Position numbers and translations under genes: made by a program. A stretch of 64,000 nucleotides of DNA from Bacteroidota bacterium (GTDB lineage: Bacteria; Bacteroidota; Bacteroidia; Cytophagales; Cyclobacteriaceae), in assembly GCA_023417785.1 (NCBI GenBank), contig JAEZEH010000151.1, positions 1-64,000 on the forward strand, given 5' to 3'. Position 1 is the first letter of the stretch; the number at the start of each line of letters is the position of its first letter. Positions 24,958 through 33,561 of this stretch are shown here, piece by piece. The notes below the pieces were generated by a model that ran no database searches, had not been told where the DNA came from, and saw only the letters and a program-made list of their open reading frames with translations.

Positions 24958-25360
24958 GTTGCTGATATCGCAACTCATTTAGCCGCAAAATCCGGCGACG
25001 CTAAATGCGGTTTGTTTTTGTAAAATGCAACTCGTGGACGATAACAGCATTTTCCTTCAGTAATCGTTTACCGCCGAGACTTCATGAATATTCATTCGAG
25101 AACACAACCCTATTTGACCAGATGCTTAGTGAAACCGAAATTTGGTTCTTCCATGAGTATAGCAAATCGCGGTTTTGTCTTTCTGGAAACATACATTGTA
25201 CCTTCACATCACAAGTGACCATTTTACTGGGGTCCCTTCATCGACTCATACTACATGTCATTTCTTCTATTCTCAGTTTAAAGACAAAAGGCGCATAAAG
25301 GCACTTTTGGTCATTTACCATTGACGCCCTAAACCCTATTTATACACAAAATGTGATGGT
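24958..25360. other. Gene-free stretch with one inverted repeat
   Basis: About 400 bases with no convincing gene. A 97-codon frame at 25005-25298 has no recognisable protein character and no start signal. CATTTAGC at 24976-24983 and GCTAAATG at 25000-25007 form a perfect 8-bp inverted repeat around 16 bases, overlapped by a second pair, CCGCA/TGCGG. The final 60 bases before the DUF4382 gene must hold its promoter, but I see no consensus boxes. Confidence 0.5.
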
Positions 25361-26137
25361 ATGAAAACGCGAATAGGAATTTTACTCATTGCTTTTTTGG
25401 CTTTAATCTCAAGTGCGTGTGAAACCGAGTCACCCTATGCAAGGGTTGAGGTTTGGCTTACAGATGCCCCCGGCGATTTTGAACAGGTTAGGATCGAAGT
25501 CCTGGAGGTACAGGTCCATCGACAGTCCGGCGAACAGACTTCCGGATGGATGACGATGAATACCCAGGTGGGGCTTTACGATGTGCTTACGCTGACAAAC
25601 GGAAAGGCTGCGCTATTAGGGACAATGGACATGCCTGCAGGAAAAATATCGCAAATCCGCCTGAAGCTGAGTAACCGAAATTCGGTGGTAATCGGTGGCG
25701 AAACCTACGCACTCCGCGTTCCCTCTGTATATCAGTCAGGAATTAATATCCAGGTTAACGAAACCGTTGGCGAAGAAGGGAAATATAAGATCCTGCTTGA
25801 TTTCGATGTCGCGCAATCTGTCGTTGACCACGGAAACGGATCGTACTCGATGAATCCCGTAATACGCGCGTTCAGCGCGGGCAATGGAGGTTCGATCAAG
25901 GGACGTGTTGTACCGGCTCATTCATCTCCCGCGGTTTATGCTATCCTGGGTACTGATACAATTGCGTCAGCCTACACTGATGAATCAGGAGAATTTCTAC
26001 TTCAGGGCTTACCGGCAGGAAAGTATAGCGTCGCCTTTGCTCCCCGGAGTGGCTATCTGAATGCCATTATTGAGGACGTGGTGGTGCAGCCCGATCAACA
26101 AGCTGGCGTTGGGGAAGTGGCTTTGATAATAAACTAA
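25361..26137 (+). CDS. DUF4382 domain lipoprotein
   Basis: The 258-residue product begins with a lipoprotein signal (MKTRIGILLIAFLALISSAC, Cys20). A DUF4382 domain follows (about 27-165), recognisable by ARVEVWLTDAPGDFEQVRIEVLEVQVH and by LTNGKAALLGTMDMPAGKISQIRLKL. The last 80 residues look like a carboxypeptidase-regulatory-type beta sandwich (GSIKGRVVPAHSSPAVYAIL through QGLPAGKYSVAF). DUF4382 proteins are envelope lipoproteins of unknown role. The gene stands alone after a 459-base gap and ends 25 bases from the convergent nitroreductase gene with no terminator. Confidence 0.88.
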   Translation: MKTRIGILLIAFLALISSACETESPYARVEVWLTDAPGDFEQVRIEVLEVQVHRQSGEQTSGWMTMNTQVGLYDVLTLTNGKAALLGTMDMPAGKISQIRLKLSNRNSVVIGGETYALRVPSVYQSGINIQVNETVGEEGKYKILLDFDVAQSVVDHGNGSYSMNPVIRAFSAGNGGSIKGRVVPAHSSPAVYAILGTDTIASAYTDESGEFLLQGLPAGKYSVAFAPRSGYLNAIIEDVVVQPDQQAGVGEVALIIN

Positions 26138-26162
26138 GCGGAACCGTGATTTGGTGGGAAAA

Positions 26163-26750
26163 CTAGCGCACCCAATTCACCTTGTCGGAAACGTGGTTTC
26201 TTTTGCCTGACAGAATTTCACCCTTGATCCGGCCCACGTGAACGAATCCAATTAGCTGATCCTCGTCGCGCAGGTTGAACAGGGATTTTGCTTCTTCGAA
26301 ATAGGTAATTCCACCAGTGCTGAGATAAGCACCGATACCGTAAGCCCAGGCAGTAAGTAACATGTTCTGCACAGCGCAGAATACGGCACCGATCTCCTCC
26401 ACCGCGGGCACGCTCTTCTTTTCGTCCCGCTTCATGGCAACAGCAATAATGTGCGAGGAAAGCATGGGCTTCTGAAGAAGGTTTTCATAGCGGTTTTCCT
26501 TGAAGGTGCCATCGCGCGTGGTAACTGTCTTGTAAAGTTCAGCCTGCTCCCGCGCAAGCTTTTCAAGTCCTGCTCCGGTAAAAACAATGAACCGCCACGG
26601 CTCAGTCAGTTTGTGTGTAGGGGCCCAGTTAGCGTTTTCAATCATCTGTTCAACAATTGCGTCGTCTACTTTCTCACCAGAATATTGCGACTGGAATACA
26701 GATCTCCTGTTGCGGATAATGTCATTTATCATTTGAGCATTTGAATCCAT
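26163..26750 (-). CDS. Nitroreductase family protein (YdjA-like)
   Basis: The 195-residue product is an FMN-dependent nitroreductase-fold protein. RNRRSVFQSQYSGEKVDD is the FMN-phosphate-binding N-terminus, ANWAPTHKLTEPWRFIVFTG is the next conserved block, and GAYLSTGGITYFEEAKSLFNL precedes the C-terminal FVHVGRI segment. The short length and the APTHKLTEPWRF pattern suggest the YdjA-type subgroup. Substrate is unknown. The ATG at 26750 abuts the first possible start codon of the divergent envelope gene (26751), so the promoters must lie inside the neighbouring coding sequence. Confidence 0.9.
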   Translation of the reverse strand: MDSNAQMINDIIRNRRSVFQSQYSGEKVDDAIVEQMIENANWAPTHKLTEPWRFIVFTGAGLEKLAREQAELYKTVTTRDGTFKENRYENLLQKPMLSSHIIAVAMKRDEKKSVPAVEEIGAVFCAVQNMLLTAWAYGIGAYLSTGGITYFEEAKSLFNLRDEDQLIGFVHVGRIKGEILSGKRNHVSDKVNWVR

Positions 26751-26768
26751 ATGAGTAAATTGATTTTG

Positions 26769-27479
26769 ATGAAAAACTGGATTATCCTGACCTTGCTTGT
26801 ATGGGGCTGTGCGCCAACCTATGTGCCAAATGTGCGCAACTCCCCGCTATTTACCAAGGGCGGCGAGGTTCAGGGGTCGTTCCAGTGGGGTAATGGCTTC
26901 GATGCCCAGGCGGCGGTCTCCGTTAGCTCTCACATCGGCCTGATGGCGAATTACAATTACGCGAATCGCGAGCGATTTGATCCCGATGACTATGACGATT
27001 ACCACAAACATCGGTTCTATGAAGGCGGAATTGGCTACTTCACCAATGACGCGGCATGGTGTGTTGAGGTGTTCGCCGGATATGGTCGGGGTGAAGGCTC
27101 CAGCAAAAATGAATTCCTGGCCTGGGATTCGTCAGTGCCCTCTACGGGAAAGTATGAACGGTACTTCTTGCAACCCGCCTTCGGACTTAACAAAAAGCTG
27201 GTTCATGTTGCATTCATACCCCGTTTTTCGATAGTAGACTTTACCGCATACTCAGATGACCAGGTTAGCTTTATTGTGCAAGAGAAACCAAAATTCTTTT
27301 TTGAACCTGCGGTGATGGGCCGTGTTAACTTTGCCAATAACCATATGTTTTTCACCTTTCAGGGCGGGTACTCGAGCTCAATGAGCAACGATGTGTACTT
27401 TTCGCACCGCCGGTTTCAGGTTTCAACCGGGCTGGGCTTCCGGTTTGGCGGGATGGGTGACGCGGCCAGGTTGAACTAA
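26769..27479 (+). CDS. Putative outer-membrane beta-barrel lipoprotein
   Basis: From the ATG at 26769 the product has 236 residues with a short lipoprotein signal (MKNWIILTLLVWGCAP). An upstream in-frame ATG at 26751 would add six residues. The rest has alternating hydrophobic and polar beta-strand sequence (GEVQGSFQWGNGFDAQAAVS, GIGYFTNDAAWCVEVFAGYG, FFTFQGGYSSS) and ends GLGFRFGG, which suggests a small outer-membrane barrel. I do not recognise a named family. It diverges from the nitroreductase gene with no intergenic space. Confidence 0.65.
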   Translation: MKNWIILTLLVWGCAPTYVPNVRNSPLFTKGGEVQGSFQWGNGFDAQAAVSVSSHIGLMANYNYANRERFDPDDYDDYHKHRFYEGGIGYFTNDAAWCVEVFAGYGRGEGSSKNEFLAWDSSVPSTGKYERYFLQPAFGLNKKLVHVAFIPRFSIVDFTAYSDDQVSFIVQEKPKFFFEPAVMGRVNFANNHMFFTFQGGYSSSMSNDVYFSHRRFQVSTGLGFRFGGMGDAARLN

Positions 27480-27493
27480 TTCCATTTTCCCTG

Positions 27494-28603
27494 CTATTTT
27501 GGGAACAAACCCGCATCAATATTGGGAATCACCTTCAATGCATTCTTGTAGTAAATTTTCTTGAGAACGTCATCCGGAAGATCAAGGCCATACATCTTCC
27601 AGAAGGCATGGTACTTCTTGTGGTAGGGAAAATATTCATCCGCTGTTTCCAGAACTCTGAAGTAGGTTTCGTATTCTGACGGTACCCAGGAATCCTTTCC
27701 GAACATCACGCGGTCCTGGTATTTGACCATGAACGCACGCGCAGCCCGCGGCTGGCGTCCAAGTTCTGCAATCACGGCTCCTATCTCGGTGTACATATTC
27801 GAAAACTGATCCATCAGTTCACCAAGTTTTTTCAGGTCATTGCCGAACCATCCCAGGTGCGCGTTTATGAATTTTGTTTTAGGATGCTTTCGGAAAATAT
27901 CGTGCTGTTCATTGATGATGGTTTCCCAGGACACAGGGTCATTGTCGTGTCGACGACCTTCGTGGAGTTTCAACTCGAGCCATCGTTCATTGTTTCCATC
28001 TACAGGCTGCCAGAAGGGTTTTGGGTCGGCGGCGTGTATCAGTACCGGTATTCCCAACTCGCCGCACTTTGCCCATATAGGATCTATTCGCGGGTCGTTG
28101 ATGCGTACGCGTTCGCCTTTGCTGTCGCGCGTAAACATCCCCAGGCTTTTGTAGATTTTAAGACCATTTGCACCTTTTTTTACATCGTCTTCCAATTGCG
28201 TCAGCATTCGCCCCTGCCAGTGAGGGTCGTCAATGGCGGCGAAATCCATATTGGTGAAAACGATGAATCGGCTTGGCTGAGTATTCTTCGCATTCTCCAA
28301 CGCCTTCTCCAGGTGCTCAGCGCTGCCACGGCCCCGGCCACTAAGATTCACCATCACAGCCATGTTGAGTTTGTCCATCTCCCGGGTAAGCGCAGTAAGG
28401 TCCTGAGAAGGCATGTTAAACTGATGGTTGTGCACATCAATGAACGGAAACTTAGCCCGCGTTACACGATTTTCAGGGACGACGAGAGTGGAGGGCGGAT
28501 TGTAACTTTCGAAATCCATCTCGAGGAGAGGTTTATTCTCCTGACTCCAGACGAAGAAGGACACATGAAGTAAAAAGACCAAGACAAGCAGATACCGTAA
28601 CAT
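27494..28603 (-). CDS. Secreted amidohydrolase-family (metal-dependent TIM-barrel) protein
   Basis: About 369 residues from the ATG at 28603; the frame opens at a TTG at 28624, which overlaps a possible -7 box TATTTTGG. A signal peptide (MLRYLLVLVFLLHVSFFVWSQ) is followed by an amidohydrolase-2-type barrel: FPFIDVHNHQFN carries the HxH metal ligands, then GIPVLIHAADPKPFW, FINAHLGWFGNDLK and the late Asp in RVMFGKDSWVPSEYE. Substrate is unknown; related proteins include decarboxylases and lactonases. It faces the envelope gene tail to tail with 14 bases between. Confidence 0.85.
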   Translation of the reverse strand: MLRYLLVLVFLLHVSFFVWSQENKPLLEMDFESYNPPSTLVVPENRVTRAKFPFIDVHNHQFNMPSQDLTALTREMDKLNMAVMVNLSGRGRGSAEHLEKALENAKNTQPSRFIVFTNMDFAAIDDPHWQGRMLTQLEDDVKKGANGLKIYKSLGMFTRDSKGERVRINDPRIDPIWAKCGELGIPVLIHAADPKPFWQPVDGNNERWLELKLHEGRRHDNDPVSWETIINEQHDIFRKHPKTKFINAHLGWFGNDLKKLGELMDQFSNMYTEIGAVIAELGRQPRAARAFMVKYQDRVMFGKDSWVPSEYETYFRVLETADEYFPYHKKYHAFWKMYGLDLPDDVLKKIYYKNALKVIPNIDAGLFPK

Positions 28604-28708
28604 AAAGAAGAAACGTTTTCCCAAAATACATTAGATATTCCTGCGGGGAGCAAAAAATATTATGAACGGAAATTTCAAAATCAATAAATTGGGATCTTAA
28701 TCAGATAC

Positions 28709-29812
28709 ATGAAGCAGCTTGCCATACTCGTTTTCCTTCTCAGTACTACTGTTTACGGACAGGAGACTCCCCTGACCGATATCCGAAAAAAAGTTGAGGC
28801 CGGCGAGTTCAGGGCGGCAAACGCTGAGTTGACCAGAATGCTGGAGAAGGATCTTCGAAATAAAGAGATTCTTGCGCTAAGGGGTCAGGTCCGCGCTGGT
28901 CTGGAAGACTTTTATGGTGCCATTGGCGATTTCAATCTGGCTTTGGAAATCGATTCAACGTATGCCGATGCTTATAATCATCGCGGCTTGGCGAAGCTGG
29001 CACTGGAAGACTACGAGTCGGCGATTCCTGACTTCGACAAAGCCGTGAAGTTTGACCCCAAAAATGTCGACGCATATACAAACCGTGGGCTTGCTTTGTA
29101 TAATGTCGAAGATTTGCAGGGTGCATTTTTTGATTTTTCGAAAGCCCTTGAACTCGGACCGGCAGATGCTGACAAGTATTTTAACCGGGGAGTTGTCCGC
29201 GCTGAGATGGGCGAATTCGTCAGCGCCATCGACGACTTCAACAAAGCCATTGAACTTGACAAGACTGACCCGACATTGTTTAATTACCGGGGTGTGGCGT
29301 TTTATAATCTAAGCAATTTTGACGAGGCTATCGCCAATTATAATCAGGCTATCAGTCTTGATGCCAGCGACCCCGTGAAATATGAGAACAGAGCCCTTGC
29401 GAAAAGTGGCAAAGATGATTTCAAAGGCGCGCTCGAAGACTTCAACAAGGCAGTTGAATTGAGTCCCGAAGATCCTGATGGATATAACCTTCGCGGGGTT
29501 GTCAAGTACAACATGGAAGATCACGACGGGGCCATCGCCGATTATTCAAAGGCAATCGAATTGGATGATACGAACCCGCTTTACTTTGACAACCGTGCCC
29601 TGAGCCGCATGGAAAAGGAAGACCTCGCCGGCGCGTTGGAAGACTACACGGCATCCATAGAGTTGTATCCGCAAGACCCGGAGACTTATTATCAGCGGGG
29701 AATGGTGAAGGTGGCGATGAACAACAAGTATGATGCCTGCCTGGATTTCCGCAAGGCCGAGGAACTTGGCTCGGCGGAAGCAAAGGCAATGATCAGGAAG
29801 AATTGCAAATGA
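28709..29812 (+). CDS. Secreted tetratricopeptide-repeat protein
   Basis: The 367-residue product has a signal peptide (MKQLAILVFLLSTTVYGQ) and then about ten consecutive 34-residue TPR units to the end (for example DFNLALEIDSTYADAYNHRG and DFDKAVKFDPKNVDAYTNRG). The units are very regular, each with an Asp-rich A helix and the NRG/NLRG turn. TPR arrays are protein-binding scaffolds; the partner is unknown and the location is probably periplasmic. Its TGA overlaps the ATG of the lipid kinase gene (ATGA at 29809-29812), indicating coupled translation. Confidence 0.9.
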   Translation: MKQLAILVFLLSTTVYGQETPLTDIRKKVEAGEFRAANAELTRMLEKDLRNKEILALRGQVRAGLEDFYGAIGDFNLALEIDSTYADAYNHRGLAKLALEDYESAIPDFDKAVKFDPKNVDAYTNRGLALYNVEDLQGAFFDFSKALELGPADADKYFNRGVVRAEMGEFVSAIDDFNKAIELDKTDPTLFNYRGVAFYNLSNFDEAIANYNQAISLDASDPVKYENRALAKSGKDDFKGALEDFNKAVELSPEDPDGYNLRGVVKYNMEDHDGAIADYSKAIELDDTNPLYFDNRALSRMEKEDLAGALEDYTASIELYPQDPETYYQRGMVKVAMNNKYDACLDFRKAEELGSAEAKAMIRKNCK

Positions 29813-30741
29813 AGGTTGCCATTATTCTCAATGGTATCTCCTTGAACAAAGCCCGGTTCTACAGAAAAATTCTTCCCCCGCTGGAGCAGTTTTGCAGTCC
29901 CGAGGTATTTGAAACAAAATCCAGAAACGACGCCGTTCAGCTTGCGGAAAAGACCGTGACCCGCGGGTGTGATTATATTTTTGCAGCCGGTGGCGACGGA
30001 ACTGTTCATCAGGTTGTGAATGGTATGCTTCGTGACTATCAGCCTCCAACAAAACTTCCCGTCCTGGGCATTATTCCGCTGGGCGGAGGAAACGATTTTG
30101 CACGATCGCTGGGGGTTTCTGCTGATCCGACGAAAATGGTAAAAGCCTTGCTTGAAAGCCAGACTACGAACATTGATGTGGGGGAAGTTCAGTACTATAC
30201 ATTGAAAAATGAAGACGACGAGCCAATTCAAAAGAAGCGTTTTTTTGTGAATGTTGTCGACGTAGGAATGGGGCCCGAAGTGGTAAGGAGAGTGCTGGCT
30301 AGTGGACGACCCCTGGGTGCCGCGTTTGCGTACTTTCAAAGTATCCTAGCCACATTCATAACATACAAGCCGGTTGAACTCCACGCCACAGGTGATGGCT
30401 GGCAATGGCGGAAACCAGTTAGAACCTTCGCCGTTGCGAATGGCCGCTATTATGGCAATGGATTGTGCATCGCGCCGGATGCCAGGCTGGACGATGATGA
30501 GTTCGATGTTTTTGCTTGTGGCAATGTTTCCGTGCTGGATTTTCTTCTAAATAGTATTCCCATGAAGGGGGGCAAAAGGATTCGTCATCCGGAAGTCAGT
30601 TACTTCAAAGCCACAAGTGTCGAGCTGGATGGAGGAAAAAGTCTGCTTATTGAAGCTGACGGGGAAATCCTTGGAGGACTTCCCGCGTCAGTTCGAATGT
30701 CAAATCTGAGAATTGCAATACTAAACTCCGGCTACCGCTGA
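29809..30741 (+). CDS. Diacylglycerol kinase-like lipid kinase (DAGKc)
   Basis: About 310 residues from the ATG at 29809, which forms an ATGA overlap with the TPR gene; an in-frame TTG at 29803 is less likely. It has the DAGK catalytic domain with AAGGDGTVHQVVNGML (nucleotide-binding GGDGT) and IPLGGGNDFARSLG, and the C-terminal YegS-like beta domain with ANGRYYGNGLCIAPDARLDD. The family phosphorylates diacylglycerol, sphingosine or related lipids at the inner membrane; the exact substrate cannot be read from the sequence. Its last 21 bases overlap the 3' end of the convergent RDD gene. Confidence 0.92.
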   Translation: MKVAIILNGISLNKARFYRKILPPLEQFCSPEVFETKSRNDAVQLAEKTVTRGCDYIFAAGGDGTVHQVVNGMLRDYQPPTKLPVLGIIPLGGGNDFARSLGVSADPTKMVKALLESQTTNIDVGEVQYYTLKNEDDEPIQKKRFFVNVVDVGMGPEVVRRVLASGRPLGAAFAYFQSILATFITYKPVELHATGDGWQWRKPVRTFAVANGRYYGNGLCIAPDARLDDDEFDVFACGNVSVLDFLLNSIPMKGGKRIRHPEVSYFKATSVELDGGKSLLIEADGEILGGLPASVRMSNLRIAILNSGYR

Positions 30742-31218
30742 GGCCTTCTTAACTACCAATGTGTTAGCGATCATATCATGAAGCCCTTGCTTCTTGTCGG
30801 TAAATCCGGCCATGATGTAACCAATGAAAAGGATCATGCTCGAAATAATCTTGCAGAGGTTTCTGATTATTGCCTGTCCAACATTAAGTCTGTTCCCCTG
30901 GGCATCGGTAACGATTAGTCCAAGGGCGAGTTTGCCGACTGTGGCCTGAAGCTTCGATGCTTCCATTATCGACCAGTATGCGACACTGATTATAATTCCA
31001 AGAATCATGGTAGCGCCCATCATTCCCATGATAGGACCAATCATTCCGATGGCTTCTGCTTCCGTCATTACCTCGGGATTACTCATTTGTGAAGCAAAAG
31101 AAACCCCGAACATCGCGAACAGGGGAATGAACACGAACGACTGAACGACATAAATAATAATGGCGTCGATAATGTAGGCTACGAATCTGAGCCAGAAGCC
31201 GGCATAATTTGTACTCAT
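30721..31218 (-). CDS. RDD family membrane protein
   Basis: The 165-residue protein has the RDD pattern: a first helix starting YAGFWLRFVAYIIDAIIIYVV with the Arg-Asp pair, a second hydrophobic segment at about 60-85, then ATVGKLALGLIVTDAQGNRLNVGQAIIRNLCKI and a last helix with ILFIGYIMAGFTDKKQGLHDMIANTLVV. RDD proteins are small inner-membrane proteins, some linked to ion exchange, but most have no known function. It is transcribed alone. The stop lies inside the convergent lipid kinase gene (21-base overlap). A TAGATTTA box upstream is a near match to the -7 consensus. Confidence 0.9.
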   Translation of the reverse strand: MSTNYAGFWLRFVAYIIDAIIIYVVQSFVFIPLFAMFGVSFASQMSNPEVMTEAEAIGMIGPIMGMMGATMILGIIISVAYWSIMEASKLQATVGKLALGLIVTDAQGNRLNVGQAIIRNLCKIISSMILFIGYIMAGFTDKKQGLHDMIANTLVVKKASAVAGV

Positions 31219-31290
31219 ATGTTAGGTTTTGGTTTTTGTAAATCTAAATTATGTATCCAATAGAAACAATAGTATTTTAGGGCGAAACAC

Positions 31291-31863
31291 TTGTCTTTCT
31301 TACCCGTGAATTCATCGTTGGTCCGGCATTATAATTCGCTTACGTTGGCTACCAAAACCCTGCTTAAGGAGATTGCCCCGCTATCAACCTCGACATACTA
31401 CTTCAGGCCTGCTGATGATAAATGGTCCATCAGCCAGATCCTGACCCATCTCCTGACCTCCGAAAGGCTTTCCCTGAGTTACATGATGAAGAAATCCCAG
31501 GCGGCGCCAGCAATGCTCGAAAAAACAGGGCTTAGGGAAGACATTTTGTTTTTTATTTTCGAGTTGTCACAACAAATCCCGGTGAAGTATAAGGCGCCGA
31601 AGGTCGTGCTGGAAAATACCCCCGAGCCACTTTCATTCGGTGACCTGGTACGTCAATGGGAAGCGCTTAGATCTGAAATGCTTGAATTTCTCAACGGGCT
31701 GGGTCCTGAGAAAATTGACAAAAAAATCTATAAGCATCCCATTGCGGGGAGACTCGGCGTTGTGCACGCGTTAAGATTCATGACCTTGCATCTGAATCAC
31801 CACCGCCCTCAGATAAAGGCGATAATTGTCAAACAACGCGGCGAGAAAGTTCCAGTAGCATGA
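31291..31863 (+). CDS. DinB-family putative metal-dependent hydrolase
   Basis: The 190-residue product has the DinB four-helix-bundle layout. The metal-ligand histidines are likely the His in WSISQILTHLLTSERL and those in LRFMTLHLNHHRPQIKAI. Bacterial DinB/BstA-type proteins include thiol transferases, but most have no assigned reaction. The frame opens at a TTG at 31291, and a GTG at 31306 is also possible; no clear ribosome-binding site decides. It diverges from the RDD gene and is followed by 161 bases without a gene. Confidence 0.78.
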   Translation: MSFLPVNSSLVRHYNSLTLATKTLLKEIAPLSTSTYYFRPADDKWSISQILTHLLTSERLSLSYMMKKSQAAPAMLEKTGLREDILFFIFELSQQIPVKYKAPKVVLENTPEPLSFGDLVRQWEALRSEMLEFLNGLGPEKIDKKIYKHPIAGRLGVVHALRFMTLHLNHHRPQIKAIIVKQRGEKVPVA

Positions 31864-32024
31864 CCGTTGCCACCAGAACCGCCGTCAGAATTTGCGCTGG
31901 CCGAAGCTCAACCTGAAGTATTGCGTTGCGGCAACAGAATTGTTTCACTCCACTGCAATTCCCGTGAACAGCCTTAAAATGAGATCGGAAAAAGCTTCGT
32001 AAATTGTTGCAAAACCTATAATCC

Positions 32025-32408
32025 ATGACTGTCCAGGGATTTATTGGATCACAGGAGCCACCATACAAAGAGATGATGACTATTCTGCGGTCCTGGATTC
32101 ATGACCTCGGCCCACACGTTCAGGAAAAGATCAGTTACCGAATTCCTTTTTTCTATTTCTATGGTCCCCTTTGTTATCTTTCGCCAAAACAGGAAGGACT
32201 TGAACTTGCATTCACGAAAGGGCACCTGCTCGAAGATGAGTCGGGGATACTAAGGCCGGAGGGTCGCAAACAGGTCAAGTCGTGTGTTTTCTTCAGCGTA
32301 GCGGAACTTGAAGAATATGAAGAAATGTTGAGGCACTTGTTAAATCAGGCGGCAATTTTAAACGAATATCATTTCAAACAAAAGCAAAAAAAGGCTGGCA
32401 AAAAATGA
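32025..32408 (+). CDS. DUF1801 (YdhG-like) protein
   Basis: The 127-residue cytoplasmic protein fits the DUF1801/YdhG family: MTILRSWIHDLGPHVQEKISYRIPFFYFYGPLCYLSPKQEGLELAFTKG matches the family core. The fold resembles frataxin-like YdhG proteins, whose function is not settled. The TGA overlaps the ATG of the RluD-like gene (ATGA at 32405-32408), so the two are translationally coupled. Confidence 0.82.
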   Translation: MTVQGFIGSQEPPYKEMMTILRSWIHDLGPHVQEKISYRIPFFYFYGPLCYLSPKQEGLELAFTKGHLLEDESGILRPEGRKQVKSCVFFSVAELEEYEEMLRHLLNQAAILNEYHFKQKQKKAGKK

Positions 32409-33436
32409 GGGATCAGGATCAGGAGAACGTCGAGCAGGATGATGAGTTATTCGAACACCACCGCATTGTAGCCGATCCGGGGCAAACCCTGGTACGAGTT
32501 GACAAGTTTCTGATGGACAGGTTGTCGAATGTGACACGTACCAAGATCCAGGACGGAATCCGTGAGGGTTTCGTGAAAGTGAATGATAAACCGATCAAAC
32601 CTAATTATCGCGTTCATCCTGAAGATGTCATTACGGTAGCATTCCCAGAGCCGCCGCGCGACACGGATGTTGTTCCGGAAGATATTCCGCTGGATATAAT
32701 TTATGAAGATGCCCACCTGCTGATCGTAAATAAGCCAGCGGGAATGGTGGTCCATCCGGCGTATCAAAACTGGAACGGTACGCTGGTGAATGCGTTGACG
32801 TGGCATTTTCAACACCTGCCACAGATGCCCGGTAATGATGGGCGTCCCGGTCTTGTACATCGAATCGACAAGGATACTTCAGGTCTACTGGTGATAGCCA
32901 AAGACGAGCGGACGATGACTGGCCTTGCCAAGCAATTCTTTGACCACACGATTGAACGAACATATTACGCCATTGTCTGGGGCGTGCCCTCTCCCGAGGA
33001 AGGGACAATCAACGTATCGGTTGGACGTAGCCCCAAAGACCGTCGTGTAACGGTGGCTTTTCCCGAAGGCGACATGGGCAGGCATGCCATAACACACTAC
33101 AAATTACTTCACGATCTCCGGTATGTCTCACTGGTATCCTGTCGCCTGGAAACAGGACGTACCCATCAAATCCGCGCGCACATGAAATTTCTTGGTCATC
33201 CGTTGTTCAATGACGCAATGTACGGCGGAGACCAGATCATGAAGGGGACTACGTTTACAAAATACAAACAGTTCGTCGATAACTGTTTCAAGATCCTGCC
33301 CCGACAAGCGCTTCACGCGAAAACCCTTGGCTTCATACACCCGGCAACCGGGGAAACCGTGCGATTTGATTCACCGATCCCCGATGATATGCAGCAGCTT
33401 CTCGAAAAATGGGAGAACTACGTCAAACATAATTGA
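32405..33436 (+). CDS. RluA/RluD-family pseudouridine synthase
   Basis: The 343-residue product has an S4 RNA-binding domain (about 30-85, RVDKFLMDRLSNVTRTKIQD) and the RluA-type catalytic domain, with Asp155 in GLVHRIDKDTSGLLVIAKDE and the later RTHQIRAHMKFLGHPLFNDAMYGG motif. The S4 domain and length point to the RluD type, which modifies 23S rRNA helix 69, but RluC-like specificity is not excluded. Its start overlaps the DUF1801 stop. No convincing terminator follows; a weak AGAGG/CCTCT hairpin lies about 15 bases after the stop. Confidence 0.92.
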   Translation: MRDQDQENVEQDDELFEHHRIVADPGQTLVRVDKFLMDRLSNVTRTKIQDGIREGFVKVNDKPIKPNYRVHPEDVITVAFPEPPRDTDVVPEDIPLDIIYEDAHLLIVNKPAGMVVHPAYQNWNGTLVNALTWHFQHLPQMPGNDGRPGLVHRIDKDTSGLLVIAKDERTMTGLAKQFFDHTIERTYYAIVWGVPSPEEGTINVSVGRSPKDRRVTVAFPEGDMGRHAITHYKLLHDLRYVSLVSCRLETGRTHQIRAHMKFLGHPLFNDAMYGGDQIMKGTTFTKYKQFVDNCFKILPRQALHAKTLGFIHPATGETVRFDSPIPDDMQQLLEKWENYVKHN

Positions 33437-33521
33437 TCATTGAGAAGGCCTAAGAGGGATTCCTCTAATCAATTCCAGGAAATTCTACCAAAGTTGCAAC
33501 CCTACTTCAGTGGACCGCGTC

Positions 33522-33561
33522 TTATGCATAAGATAATTATGTATTAGTCCTTTATGCATTC
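33522..33561 (+). repeat. Three 15-bp iterons running into the padR start codon
   Basis: TTATGCATAA (33522-33531), TTATGTATTA (33537-33546) and TTATGCATTC (33552-33561) start exactly 15 bases apart. The first is a perfect palindrome and the third contains the ATG of the PadR gene (33554). The layout suits an operator for autoregulation, because PadR proteins bind sites built from ATGT/ACAT-like half sites. Confidence 0.65.

Noticed and set aside
25005..25298. 97-codon frame in the gap before the DUF4382 gene
   Set aside because: No recognisable family, no promoter boxes, no plausible ribosome-binding site, and residue make-up unlike real proteins nearby.
27857..28573. 238-codon frame opposite the amidohydrolase gene
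   Set aside because: Antisense shadow; the minus-strand product has a signal peptide and metal-binding motifs, and this one has no recognisable features.
33451..33468. Terminator after the RluD-like gene
   Set aside because: AGAGG/CCTCT gives only five pairs and no T-run follows.
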